Origin: Tubulanus polymorphus
Lineage: Eukaryota; Nemertea; Palaeonemertea; Tubulaniformes; Tubulanidae
Reading direction: 5' to 3'
Assembly: GCF_964204645.1 (NCBI RefSeq)
Contig: NC_134029.1
Span: 15,368,850 to 15,432,849, forward strand
Length of the DNA: 64,000 nt
Both the position numbers and the translations under genes were made by a program. The notes below the pieces were generated by a model. It did no database searches and had not been told where the DNA came from. It saw only the letters and a list, made by a program, of their open reading frames with translations. Positions 32,111 to 43,741 of the stretch are shown here, in pieces (positions within the stretch are counted from its first letter, which is position 1; every line of letters starts with the position of its first letter).

Positions 32111-32483
32111 CGTGTAAATATTGCATCGATTATTCCGGTGCGTTGTCCGATACTTGGTATCCCTGCGGGAATACACGGTTACAATTGCTAGTGAATTCAA
32201 GAAATTCCGCGTTATTTGTCTTCAAACGGCAGAAGTTTTGCAAAAGGGCAACACTGAATAAAAACAGTGATCCGCTGGAAGGCGCAGTCAATCACTGAAT
32301 TACTCTATCACTTGAATTTCCTTTCAACTCTGTCTCCGTAAAGTACTTTTGGTTCCACGTGCATTTATCTAATCACTGCTCCGAACAAACGCCTATAATA
32401 AATAACTGTTCATGTTTTTCCGTGATAGAAATCAAGTTCCGTAAATTGGAGTATTTCAAATTAAATCGTGTGTTTGTTTTTAG

Positions 32484-32606
32484 ATATTGACGAATGCGCT
32501 GTACAAAACGGTGGATGTTCACACAGCTGTGTTAACAGTCCAGGCTCATTTTTATGTGAATGTCGACACGGATTTAAGTTAATGCCAGATAGAAGAAGAT
32601 GCACAG
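32484..32606 (+). CDS. FBN: Fibrillin-like gene, cbEGF exon 5
   Basis: This exon is 123 bp, one codon shorter than its siblings, phase 1-1, with acceptor gtttttag and donor ACAG|gtatat. It encodes [19 protein letters not shown] with six cysteines and the hydroxylation motif [12 protein letters not shown]. The closer spacing between the second and third cysteines (NGGC-x2-SC) and the LMPDRRRC ending match the shorter fifth cbEGF after TB3 in vertebrate fibrillin. The single-codon length difference is therefore itself a conserved marker. The following intron is about 20 kb and hosts the antisense OB-fold gene. Confidence 0.95.
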
Positions 32607-32659
32607 GTATATGACATATGATCCTATATTCTTCCTAGATACGCCCTAGGTCCAGAGAC

Positions 32660-33110
32660 CCTAGATACACCCTAGTATTTTGATCCATATATGTTATCCA
32701 AGATGCGTTACAGTCATATTGAAACCTTTTTATATATTACCAAAGATGGCCGCCACAGTCATATTGAAACTATTTTTATGCCTCGGCTCAACATTAGTTG
32801 AGAGAGGAGCATACAGATTTACCCATGTCTGAATACGCCGCCGCCGTGCTAAACGATTGTTTCAAACTTGGTTCACAAGTAGGATATCACTTGAGCCAGA
32901 ACCCTATTTGAAATAGGTTCGATTCGATTCAAATTATGGCCAGCAGGGCCAATATGAAAAACGACTTCAACTGCCTAGAGGCCGCAATTGGTGACCGATT
33001 CATTTCAGACTTGGTTCACAAGTAGGTTCCCATTTGGGCCAGAACCCTATTTGAAACTGGGTTGATTCGATTCAAATTCTGGCGACCAATGGGCCGCCAT
33101 AAAAAAAAAA
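32660..33110 (+). repeat. Degenerate tandem repeat of about 130 bp
   Basis: Two units contain ACTTGGTTCACAAGTAGG, GCCAGAACCCTATTTGAAA and TTCGATTCAAATT at 32872-32940 and 33005-33078. A smaller duplication of CAGTCATATTGAAAC lies at 32710-32770. No open frame of interest. Confidence 0.6.
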
Positions 33111-33129
33111 CGTCAACAGTCGACGAATT

Positions 33130-34290
33130 CTTGAGTGTATATATCCATGTTTACTTTTTTCAGCCGGGTGTATACATTCTGTTTCTAGAGACATCCTTCA
33201 AAGACCCTTTCTAAATCCACCTTTCTTAAAACTCTATATCTGTCTTTTTATATGGTTTTAACCTTACATCTGTAGTGACATGTGAAAGCTGTTTTACTTC
33301 TACTTAGCCTGGCGTCATAACTTGTGATGTAGTCATTGGTCACAGCATTCCACCGGACATAGAACTATAACCGAACGGGAAGGCCGACTCCATGACGTCA
33401 CTATGCATTTGCCTTTGCCATATTCGAAATTGATCAGCGCCCTCACCGGTCGCGATAAATAATAGATTTCGGAAATGTTTTCGATAATATTTTCTCTGCG
33501 AGAATTGAACATTACCGTTTTTTCAAGATTAGGTTTTAAGACTGAAATAAATCAATGAAAAACGCTCAATTAAGAGGCGCATTTGTTTGAAACCGGTTTG
33601 TATAAACCACTTTATATCGGTTTATTGCGTGACAAACCAGTTTGCCGTTGAGTGAACAAATTCGACAGAACGAAAAGTAGGTTTGAGTCAGCCGACCGCG
33701 GAAATTTCCTCATTCGGTCGTGTTGGAAAAGTAAAAAATATCTGTTTTAAAAAGCCAATCAGAAAGCAAATACTACCCTATGATCGGCTAAGCCGTAGAT
33801 TTGGTTTTTTGGAGGAATATTTTTATTTGCACTCCAGAAAATATCATTGGCAATTATGCATAAAGTCAGGGAAAAATAGCCTTTTCTCAAATCGCATGAT
33901 TGACATTGATATGCTAATAAGACATGTGCTCAAACTGCAAATTTAATCTAATTTTATTCTGCAAAAACTAACAAATCTCAAGGAACATAATCTTCCGATT
34001 TTCATCGGAAATTTTCTGGTCGGGTTCTGAGATCTGTGTATCTTCGTTGAGAAAATAGGGAGTGGGGGTAGGTAGTGGGTCTATCTTGCCGTGGACATCG
34101 ACGACTCAATCAGACCGTAAAAGCGCCTTGGAGTATTGTTTTGTTAATCTCCGGTATATTGACCTATAGCCTTAAGAGTACTATAAATAGTACAGCATGT
34201 CGCGTTCTTAGATTATGTAATCGACAGAAAATTGATACATGCGGTAGCGTTGTCTATATCTGAGTTCTTGACTGCAGTGAAGCATAAACA
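33130..34290. other. Intronic DNA, nothing assignable
   Basis: CATAGAACTATAAC (33363) and TGACGTCA (33401-33408) are present. Small open frames at 33683-33946 and 34075-34263 have no recognisable domain and no splice context. Confidence 0.3.
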
Positions 34291-34292
34291 AC

Positions 34293-34870
34293 ATGGATTC
34301 AAAGATCGTTGATAAAGGAAAAGAAAAGAAAATTATAGTTCTAGCTCAATATTTGTGTCGGGATAGACATGCTTTACATCATCTCAAGATGAGTGCTTCG
34401 GCAGCGTCGTACAAAATGCGGTTTGGCTAAGACACGGGATGAATCGATAGAAGGCGAATTTGGTGACTGTTTCTTCTCAATGAACGTAGATGACGCTACG
34501 AGTAAATCAAACAAGAAAATGTTGACTATTTTAGTTATGTATTACAGCAAGATTGAAAAGCAGGTCGTCGTTAAACATTCAGCATCCAAAAACATGATAA
34601 ATTTGATTCCAAATCTGTATACAAAGCAGCTGTTAAACTTTTCAACGATCGCCATTTATCATCACATCATCTGATGTTAATTCTTATTGACAGTTGCAGT
34701 GTCATGCGTGGGAGTAAGATTTGATTAAAAACATGAGTGCAATCCAATTTTGAGATAAGCATTCCTCATGTCCATAATGCTGCCAAAAATATACATCACA
34801 ATTTGATGGGTTTGTTGAAGAATTAATTTCGGATATTTGTTGTGACATTAAGTACTCGAAGGATATCGGA
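34293..34870 (+). pseudogene. hAT-like transposase remnant, N-terminal and catalytic part
   Basis: ATG 34293 opens a frame with AQYLCRDRHALHHLKMSASA followed by ASYKMRFG and a stop. A second frame (34393-34674) has FFSMNVDDATSKSNKKMLTI then KQVVVKHSASKN. A third has LILIDSCSVMRGSK (about 34676-34717). A fourth has PHVHNAAKNIHH (about 34763-34800). Together these follow the order of a domesticated or hAT-related transposase family in which the F-S-x-N-x-D-x-A-T-S block carries an acidic residue. Several shifts and stops make it non-functional. Family placement is from memory. Confidence 0.5.
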
Positions 34871-36485
34871 GAATGACTGTCAACTATAGCTAGAATTTTG
34901 GAATTTTGGTATGAATTACAGTGATTGGTAAATGTGGGTTTCAGATCAGAGGTCGTGAGGTCAACACACCACTCGCCACCACAAGTTTTTTTTCTAATAA
35001 ATGGGAGATAGAAAAGTTTTCGTAGCAACAACAAATAACAGAATAAAGCCAGCAAAAAACAATTTGAAATAAAAAAGTTAGTCGATGTTACAAAAGAAAT
35101 TGAACAAAAAATATAGCTGCGTAGCAGCGATAACGGGTTTTCTTCAAATTCATTCTTGATGATGGTAATGGTAGTAAATTGAAATACCAAAAATAGCATT
35201 TACAGATTCGAATTTCCTAATATGCAATCACTGTGTAAAATGTCAAAGGTGATAACCTTCATTCAATTAATATGAATTTATGCGATCTCATCTTAGGCAC
35301 CTATCGAGTCGATAGATTGAGTAGATTTATAGATAAGAATGTATTATGATTTGGAATAGATCTAAGTTAATATGCTAAAAAATTCTGAATAGATTTTGTC
35401 TGGGTTTCTACTCGTAAAATTACTAATAAATATATTGAGTCATGTTTGGGTTCGAAGACAAGAGTATTAGATAGAAGAGATATAACTGATATTTTGGGCC
35501 GACCTGCGTGTCGTGAGTGTTGGATGGATATCATAGTGTTAAGGCCGACCTGAAGATAGTCTAAGAAAGGGATGAACAAAATAAATATCCACATCACATC
35601 GAATCGAATGCATAGTATTTACGTTCTTTTCGTCGTCTGGAGTATTTAAAGAGACTTTTGACACAGGACTCTTCAGTTTTCCATAGTCTCCATACGGTAT
35701 GAATGGGTCGATCAGTAGAAAATCGAAGGTTTCGGTTGATTGTGGAATCGCCTAATCGCCTAAGGTTTGTGAAGTATTCGTTTCACTGTCGCTATAGTGC
35801 ACACTATAGCTAAGGCTTGTGAAGTAATAAACCGATGCAAGGTGATTTATGCAAATTGATTTTAAATGAATGAGTCAATTGTAGAGGAATATCATCTATC
35901 TTTTCCAAAATGCTAATATTTGCAATAATCATTTGAGAAAAAATCCAAAATGAAAATGAAAAAAAGGAATATTTAGATGACTTTTACTATGAATAGTTAT
36001 TTATTCCGGTTATGTATTAGTAGACATTGACTTTCACCCACCATGGCACATTCAAATACATGTATTGGAATCATTGATGATCAGGACTAGAAAATTGAGA
36101 TTCATATCAGTGATGATTATAGATTTCCAGGAGAAAGAATGATTAGTCACGTTCATAATATGATCACTAGTTGTCATCAAAAATATATATAAGAATTCCT
36201 GAAGGAGGATAATGTAACTACTTGCCATCATTCATTTATTAAATACGCATGATAATTGACTTTTTAAATCCCTTACCTCCTGTACGAAAAATTGCCATTT
36301 TAACATACTTTAAGTGTTACAGAACTTAATTGTACAATGTATTACCTTTTCCCCTTTCGTTAATGCGTATGTAATAAATGAATGGTCCGTTAATTTAAAG
36401 TCAATATAAGTGACTTAAATAGGGCCTTGGTTATAAGTACCTATAATATATAAAAGGTAACTTTGATGCAGTTACTGTTCAAAAA
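34870..36485. other. Mixed intronic DNA without gene
   Basis: It contains the hairpin-family edge (ATATAGCTGCGTAGCAGCGA at 35108-35128) and a reverse fragment of the 12.3-kb repeat (35290-35375). A minus-strand 165-codon frame (34702-35199) overlaps both the transposase remnant and the hairpin edge, so it is taken as chance. A palindromic CTATAGTGCACACTATAG stretch lies at 35791-35810. Nothing else is recognised. Confidence 0.5.
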
Positions 36486-36489
36486 GATT

Positions 36490-36650
36490 CTTTCACAAGT
36501 GTACAACACATCTGTTGGTAGATTAAACTGCAGAGCAGGCATGTCAGTTTCCAAGTTCGTATGATATTTGAGATGTTTACATTGATAATAACAGTGTGAT
36601 CTTCATTGTTGATATCAGTAAATGTGACGCAAGTGCTTTATAGCAAATAG
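36490..36650 (-). pseudogene. Third, degraded copy of the OB-gene last exon
   Basis: On the minus strand the segment repeats the wording of the last exons at 42190-42390 and 37521-37718, including the translation TDINNEDHTVII. It then loses frame and ends near the CTTGTGAAAGAATC stretch. No other exon of this copy was found nearby. It shows that the gene family expanded locally in tandem. Confidence 0.55.
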
Positions 36651-36659
36651 CAGTAAAGA

Positions 36660-37500
36660 AATCATAACGCACAGGAAATAATTTGTTTACGGCCCCTATT
36701 AGGGTTGTATGTCAGTATAGTGGGTGGAAGAGAATAAACAGTGGGTTTGACTTAGAGCCGGACCATTTCTCCTTCACTTCTATACTGATAAGCAATCCTA
36801 AAAACATTAAAGAAATCATACTGAACAGAAAATAACTAGTTTATAAGGGTTGTATGTCAGTATAGTGGGTGTGAGAGAATAAATCATGGGATTGACACAG
36901 AGCGGAGTCATTTCCACCTTTCCACCGCTATACAGACAAACAATCTTAATAGGAGCAATAAGGACTAAACAGACTAGGGGTCCAGGGACACCATGACCAC
37001 TTGGGAAGTGGTTTCAAATGCTCAACAATCTAACAATTATAAAAACATAACAGTGCCTAGTGACCATATACAAAATCAATGACCTTGAAATTCAGTACAA
37101 TCATAGAACATGTCAACAGCTATGATTTTGTATATGATTGTGATAACAAAATATGGCTCGTCAACAGTTTAATAGGGATATACTAAGTTATTTTACTATT
37201 CAACGCCCCTGGTTACCATATGCAAAACCCAATGACCTTAAAACTCACTACTATCGTAGTACATGTCATGAAATCCAAATTTGCAATTGATCATGGTAAC
37301 AAAATATGCCTAGGAAGCAATCTTAATGAGGAAATACCAAGCTATTTTACAATTCAATGCCCCTCTGGTGACTATATGGAATAACTAATGTCCTTAAAAA
37401 CTCACCACAATTATAGATGATATCTGACCGACGAACGGACGGACGGATGAAAAGTGAATGCAATTGCCCGCTGGGACCAAAGTCCCAAGTGGGCTAAAAA
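36660..37500 (+). repeat. Two degenerate tandem repeat families
   Basis: 36695-36960 has two copies of GGGTTGTATGTCAGTATAGT units about 150 bp apart. 37020-37430 has three units of about 160 bp sharing CATAT(A/G)CAAAA, CAATGACCTT and CTATTTTAC(T/A)ATTCAA. The end (GACGGACGGATGAAAAG ... CTGGGACCAAAGTCCCAAGTGGGCT) resembles the segment 8575-8640, so it is a dispersed family. Confidence 0.6.
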
Positions 37501-39897
37501 TGAGTATTGTGGTGTAGTTATTAATCAGTCAAATCAATTTCTGTGATCTTGTCTCCTTCACAAGTGTACATGATGTCTCGTGGTAAATCAAACTGTAGAG
37601 CTAAGATGTCAGCTTCTAACTTGGTATGATATTTGAGAAGTTTCTAATCAATAATAACAGTGTGATCCTCATTGTCGATATTGGTTAATGTGTCACAGAT
37701 GTCTTTGCAATTTTCAACCTATTAAAACAAAATTTGAAAAGATAAATTTCAAACATATATACATATGATTACAAAATAATGATTGTAATTTACTTAGAAT
37801 TTATTCTATAATTACGGTTTTATTTATGAGATGTTTGTTTTGCCACTACGACAATGAGAAGTCAGTGGTAGAGACATATGTATAAGACATGTCTATTAAT
37901 TAAATCTAGCATTGACATTAATTCAAATTAATGTAGGAAGTGTAAAGGTTGTTGGTGTTATGGTGGATGGTAAGAAGTGGTATGACGAGAGCAATTTACG
38001 TACTGTAGATATGAAATGTGTATTAGGTAGTATAGAATAGCATGAATGACTGTTAACGTACCTTCTCCACATTTGTCGAAACATGAGCTACTCTCATTTA
38101 TATTATAGAAATACTTCATAGTCGTCGCAGGATTGTTATTAACAGTTGGATGTGACGGTTTATTTTGAAAGGCCTGACTCATTACTCATTGGCTAAAATA
38201 GCTATTTGCATTTCTCTTGTAGAATTAAGTGGGAATAAGACAAGGGATACTTAGGAACGTACCTTTTCCACATTTGCAGTAACACTAATACGTCGTCTTT
38301 TAGGAGTTGACAAAGCATCTAAGACCGAACAAATAGGTGGATTCTTAATACTGTCTATTCGAACGTGCTCAACTTTGAACTTTGAGCTATAAAAAATCTG
38401 TAAGCAGAATTTTAAATGTAATATATTAGAAACAATGATCAAACATTTCAATACCTGTAAATTGATTAAGACACACATAATTTTCACAAATTTGATCAAC
38501 TTTGAGCATTGCAATAGTAGCCATTCATTTTTATTATATCTCCATGAGGGGAAGAAGATCATGGTTATAATGTAGGCTTAGTAACTGTTCTAGTAGAGGG
38601 GGTTTTTAACATACCGAGTGTTATATTGTTAAGTCCTGTGTGTCCTAGATTATTTGCATATTGATGAAATTAGGAAGTGGTTATTTTGCTGGATGCAGTC
38701 ATTGACTCTTAAACGATAGGGTTTATTTTGGTGGATATCATCTCTGATTGCCTGATTTATTTTATGTATGTGCAAAGAGGTGCATGACTTTGAAAATTAA
38801 ATATCTAAATTTCGAAAAATGGCGTGCACTGGGTGGGTTGGGTCACATTTGGGGGTCCAATGCAAAATGACAGTGGAGATTACTATACCCATTGTTAAAA
38901 TCTCTGTTATACTTCTCATTACAATCTGAATGTCTGACTCTTCATCCAAATCCCAAAATATCAAATAAATGTGGCATTTTATGACAATATTTTGATGGTT
39001 ACAGATGAGTAACTTCACAAATGTAGATATCAATGATGATGGATTTCGAATGACTGGATAATGCAATGTACGATTAAAAGTTATGTACAAGTAAGGCAAT
39101 TAATAGATTTATTTATCTCTTGGCACGAAACAGTTAATATAATATTTGAAAAAGTAGGATGAATGTTTACTTTACCTCTAATCTTGGAGTAATTATCACT
39201 CCAAGCTCTAAAGTAGTGGTAGGAGTAGACTGTATTTCCGTTTTGTTATTATAGATATTTACTTCCATGCGCTTGACTGTAACTCTAGACCCAGCACTTA
39301 CTTCAATACCATTCCAAAATTTTGCGACTAATTTATTGTTGTTGTCATCAGATAGATGAACATCGGTTCTCTTACCAAGGCTCTGAATTACCTTAATAAA
39401 AATTGAAAATAAATATTACAATACAGTTAAAACTTCCCTAGGACCAAGTGACTTTGTGAAAAAAGAATTATTGCTAAATTGTCAAGATAAAATATAAGAT
39501 AATGGATTTGAATGTACATGTGTAGATATGGAGTATGGATATGGCTGGAGTTTAACTGATAAAGGTTTTAAAATGGATTATATTAGAAAGTATTTACAGA
39601 AATTTTGGATCTGTAGTTTGATCACCATTCTAGATGTCAGGCATAAATAGTTATTCTAATGAAGTGGATATTTAACTGTATACGGTAAAGTATTTACTTT
39701 CACTTTTTTACTGTACATTGTATTACTATATATCATAGTATTAACTAATAAAAGTAACAATAAAATGATTTTATTGGGTTAAGGTTTTGATAGGGTTAGT
39801 GTGGAGAGGGTGAGAAGAGGGTTCTTTTTACCCCTAGGGATCGGATTAGGGTAAGGGGACGTACTGTAGATAGCTAAAACATTCGGGTGGATTTTAA

Positions 39898-40343
39898 TGA
39901 GCTCGGTGGTCTAGTGCTATGACGGTCATCCTTATTACTGAGATGACGTATTTTACCGAGATGACATGAAATATAACATATTTATTTATTCCTTATCGGT
40001 TTAACACTTGAAATGTTATTATATCAGTAAGAAATGCCTGCTGGAGTCATATTTTGTTGGATATTTCTGTTGAAAAATAACTTAACTTTACCGAGATGAG
40101 ATCATTGATCAATCAAATTTAATGAAATTTTATTGCTAACCGAGATTACGTATTCGAAGTCCACATTTTTGAAACCAAATATCGGGAAAAATATGACTCT
40201 AGAAAGGTATTTATAATATTACTGATATAACATGATATCAAGTGTTAAAATTGATAAGGAATAAACAATTATGCTATATTTCATGCCATCTCGGTTCATT
40301 TTGGTAAATTCACTGGTCCGGGTTCGAGTCTCGCTCGATCAGC
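39898..40343 (+). mobile_element. tRNA-like sequence split by a MITE
   Basis: GCTCGGTGGTCTAGTGCTAT (39901-39920) is a box A-type tRNA start similar to tRNA-Glu heads. GTCATC ... GATGAC (39924-39946) forms an arm. GGTCCGGGTTCGAGTC (40315-40330) supplies box B. They are separated by 39954-40296, which has inverted terminal repeats of about 75 bp: ACCGAGATGACATGAAATAT on the left and ATATTTCATGCCATCTCGGT on the right. The inserted element has no coding capacity. The two halves together fit a tRNA-derived SINE head or tRNA pseudogene. Confidence 0.55.
39954..40296. mobile_element. MITE with terminal inverted repeats of about 75 bp
   Basis: The left arm 39954-40030 and right arm 40218-40296 are imperfect reverse complements. 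Both contain CCTTATC near the middle and end inward at ATATCAGTAA / TTACTGATAT. CCGAGAT also recurs internally at about 40092 and 40140. The outer ACCGAGATGAC closely resembles ACTGAGATGAC just outside, in the tRNA-like arm. Confidence 0.65.
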
Positions 40344-40689
40344 TCTATTTTTTTCTAACCCTATTCTTGACACTCTCCTTGAATTTTCTAAGTTCGCACA
40401 CCTCTGTGCGCATGTGCAGTGTAATTCAGCCAAGCAGTAATGATCTAGAGTAAAATAGTGGAAATAAACACTCAGACTGCGTTATAAAGCATGAAAACAA
40501 ACCTTAGCAAAAGTTCCCACAGTGATATTGAAGATGTCGTCTTCTTCCTTCGCTTTGTGTCCCTTTATTTTGATATAGTTACCGGTTGACAATTTAGCAG
40601 CAACAGCCTCTCCGATTTTATAAGAGTAAATGTCAGTACGTTTAATGCTGGCAGTTATGCCGAGGGCATAAAGAAATTCGTTACTATGT

Positions 40690-42189
40690 AGATGTAGTAT
40701 GCTGAATGCATATACAAAAAAATCACAATATATGTGATTTATTCAAATTTAGCAGAAACAGTCTCTCCAACTTTACAACGGTAAATATTTATAGTTGTAG
40801 GGTATTTTAAAAACACGTGTACGGTACCTGGCTGAATGAACGTCTGTCAGTCATTGCATTGGTGTCGTGAGCGAAAAAAGAGAAGAACCACTACACTGTA
40901 CGTTGTCGTTTTTACGACACTACGTCGTCGTTAATATTATTCTGCCGTTCGCTAGTTCGGACATACTGCATGGTAGCAGTCATGGCGAGTGTGGATAGAA
41001 AGGAATGTCTACATTTTGTGTTCGTTTTTCCTCGATTCCAATACGTGTACCTGAACGTGTGGCGTGGTGGGTGAAAGTGAACGAGTTTGGTTGAGGTAAT
41101 GGGAACCCCGTTTATCCTCACTTGCCACTTAAACATTTCTTACAAGTCAATGTCAATTTAATTATATTCACGAGGAAGGATTGAATATCCAAGTCATTTG
41201 TACAGTTACATTAAGTATATAAAATTAAATTTTAACATTTATCAAATGATAATTATCAATGTATCTATCCAAATAAAAATGTAGAAGTACCGTATAGTAG
41301 GATAGATTACGGTTGAAAAGTGACTCAAGGTGTGGTTTACTCGTTTGCTGGTTGATATAGACTGGTTGGCGGATTTCAAACTTAAGGCGAAGTTATTTTG
41401 TAAAATGCGAATAAATTTTCCTAGTTGAATTAAAAAATTATACCAATAGAAATTTGATTATGTCAGGATGACTCCGAATTTACTTGAAAGGAAATTTAAT
41501 CTGACATAATTCGACTCTTCTATTCACTGAACTTTCGTTTGTAGACCAAGTTTCTGAATGACAATCGTCTTTGCTTGCCAGGGGTTACTTTGATCATGTC
41601 CGAAAAGTTACAGTTTAGTGTTGGGTGCGAACGCACTACCCCACGTGATCCCTAGTTCCACTTGCTTTGTCTAAGCAAATTTTCAACGACTCTGTTATAT
41701 GCAATATTGTCTAACCAATATTGTGTAATAGTTAGAAATCGGGAACTAGAATGCTTAAAATATTCTAAATTTTCTTTGCAGAACACCCCAGGGGGCTTTG
41801 CACCGACAGTGCTCACAATCTCCAGTTCCACCATCAAATAAGTTCCACTCCATCTAAATTCGCACTCACTTAAAAGAAAGGCTGTGTGTGGGCCTGGTAT
41901 GTACCTGGGTATAAAAGGGTAGGGTGTACTGTTGGCAAGGATTTTTAACCAATTTGATTATCCCTAGGATTGATTAAATTGAAAAGACGTGATATGGGTA
42001 TGAAGCAGAATAAACAATATGTAACAAAATTGAAATATATTAATGATAATAGTATAACATTTATTGTGCATGGCTTTTACCATATAAACAATTTGACAAA
42101 AATAAGAATATGTATCATAGATACTAAGTCTATTGACTCTAACCAACTTTTGAGCAACTGGCCCCAGAAAAGTGAGGTATTTGGTGCAG
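40690..42189. other. Intergenic stretch between the two OB-gene copies
   Basis: No gene is recognised. 41890-41945 contains a GGTACCTGGGTATAAAAGGG-like stretch that could be a TATA box. It could equally be the conserved 3' region of a LINE or SINE, where a similar GTACCC...TTTATACCCAGG pattern is common. The second reading seems more likely. Confidence 0.35.
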
Positions 42190-42390
42190 TTATAATTGAG
42201 TCAAATCAATTTCTGTGATCATGTCTCCTTCACAAGTGTACATGACGTCTCGTGGTAAATCAAACTGTAGAGCTAAGATGTCAGCTTCTAACTTTGTATG
42301 ATATTTGAGAAGTTTCTTATCAATGATAACAGTGTGATCCTCATCGTCGATATCAGTTAATGTGCCATGGTTGTCTTTGCATTTTTCAAC
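42190..42390 (-). CDS. Antisense OB-fold gene (open copy), last coding exon
   Basis: Sixty-six codons plus TAA run from acceptor gtttatag to the stop at 42192-42190. The peptide starts VEKCKDNHGTLTDIDDEDHT and continues to PRDVMYTCEGDMITEIDL. It is acidic with no recognised domain. The counterpart at 37521-37718 carries an in-frame TAG where this copy has AAG (Lys). The summed open copy would be about 253 residues if exons are joined in genomic order. A degraded third copy lies at about 36490-36650. Confidence 0.55.
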   Translation of the reverse strand, partial: VEKCKDNHGTLTDIDDEDHTVIIDKKLLKYHTKLEADILALQFDLPRDVMYTCEGDMITEIDLTQL

Positions 42391-43129
42391 CTATAAACAT
42401 AAAATTTGAAAAGATAAATGTTAAAAATATATATATCTGATTAGAAAATACTGATAGTAATGTATATAGAATTTATTTTATAACTTAGGTTTTATTTATG
42501 GGATGTTTGTTTTTCCACTAAAACAATGAAGCCACTGGTAGAGACATATGTACAAGACATGTCTATTAATGAAATCTAGCAATGACATTAATTCTAATTA
42601 AATTCGGAAGTGTAAAGGTTGTTGGGGTTATGGTGGACAGTAAGAGGTGGTATAACGAGAGATGTTGACATACTGTAGATATGAAATGTGTACTAGGTAG
42701 TATAGAATAGCATGGATGACTGTTAACAATTGGATAGTTAATTGATATCTGTCATAAATTCTACTATAAGTACAATATCTTGACGGTTACAGATGAGTAA
42801 CATCTGTAATGTAGATTCAATTGACTGAAAAATGCAATGTACAATTATATTGTAGATACATATACGTAAAGTAATTCACACTAGCTATGTAAATAGATTG
42901 ATTTTAAAATAGGGATCATTTATTTATTACGTACGCATTAGGGGAGGGGGAGGGGTCAGTGTAATTGTGTACTGTAATGCTTAATGTATACCGAAAAATT
43001 TGTGTAGGCCTACAGAGGGAGAGGGATGGTTGAACAATTCAAATTTTATGTGTTCGTAATTAAAGAATGATCCCGTGTATAATATTTAATAAAATAGGAT
43101 AGAAGAAATATGATGAATGTTTACTTTAC

Positions 43130-43315
43130 CTCTAATGTAGTGGTAGGAGTAGACTGTATTTCCGTTTTGTTATTATAGATATTTACTTCCATGCGCTTGA
43201 CTGTAACTCTAGACCCAGCACTTACTTCAATACCATTCCAAAATTTTGCGACTAATTTATTATTGTTGTCATCAGATAGATGAACATCGGTTCGCTTACC
43301 AGGGCTCTGAATTAC
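43130..43315 (-). CDS. Antisense OB-fold gene (open copy), second OB-fold exon
   Basis: Sixty-two codons, phase 0-0, lie between acceptor tttatcaag and donor TTAGAG|gtaaag. The peptide contains TDVHLSDDNNNKLVAKFWNG followed by IEVSAGSRVTVKRMEVNIYN. The [DH]-x-L-x-D ... FWN ... G-x-x-V-x-V-K order is typical of RPA-type OB folds, where the Trp in the FW pair is often retained. Its counterpart in the other copy (39176-39391) is 30 bp longer at its 3' end. The acceptor pyrimidine tract is weak. Confidence 0.58.
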
Positions 43316-43606
43316 CTTGATAAAAATTGAAAATAAATGTCACCATACAATTAAAACAGGTCCTAGCACCAAGTGACTTTGTGAAAAAAGAATTATTGCT
43401 AAATTGTTAGGATAAAATATAAGATAATGGATTTGAATGTACATGTTTACATATGGAGTAAGGATTTGGCTGTAGTTCAATCAGTAGTAGCAATAGTAAG
43501 AAGTTCAGTTATGACAGTACCTATTAGTTTATGTACAAGTAGAAGAGTAAAAGCAATATTGGTTAAAATAGCCATATTAAGCGGGAATAAGACGAGGGAT
43601 ACCTAC

Positions 43607-43741
43607 CTTTTCGACTTTTGCCGAAACACTAATACGTCGTCTTTTAGGAGCTGACAAAGCATCTAAGACCGAACAAATAGGTGGATTCATAATACTGTCT
43701 ATTCGATCCTGCTCAACTTTGAACTTTGAGCTATAAAAAAT
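43607..43741 (-). CDS. Antisense OB-fold gene (open copy), basic linker exon
   Basis: A 45-codon, phase 0-0 exon has acceptor attctgcttacag and donor AAAAG|gtaggt. It encodes IFYSSKFKVEQDRIDS, then a stretch ending APKRRRISVSAKVEK. The KRRR run could be a nuclear localisation signal (inference). The same exon is at 38263-38397 in the decayed copy, but there it lies downstream of the second OB exon. Here it lies upstream of it. All exons of this gene are phase 0 at both ends, so either order keeps the frame. Confidence 0.55.

Larger units (their letters stand above)
37521..40680 (-). pseudogene. Decayed paralogue of the OB-fold gene
   Basis: Four exon homologues occur in order on the minus strand. 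They are 40503-40680 (first OB exon, lacking its 5' third and start codon), 39176-39391 (second OB exon, 72 codons), 38263-38397 (basic linker) and 37521-37718 (last exon). Splice borders are still recognisable and phase 0. The last exon has an in-frame TAG at 37646-37644. Intron sequence is also shared with the open copy, so the duplication was genomic and not retro-derived. An extra fragment ending in a similar ...NVEK|gtacgt border lies at about 38062-38120. A truncated product or an undetected upstream start cannot be excluded. Confidence 0.6.

Noticed and set aside
34702-35199. 165-codon minus-strand frame with hydrophobic segments
   Set aside because: It is antisense to the hAT-like remnant and includes the edge of a dispersed repeat; no recognisable domain.
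41900-41930. GGTATAAAAGGG as a core promoter
   Set aside because: No gene start follows on the plus strand, and similar wording is common in LINE/SINE 3' regions.
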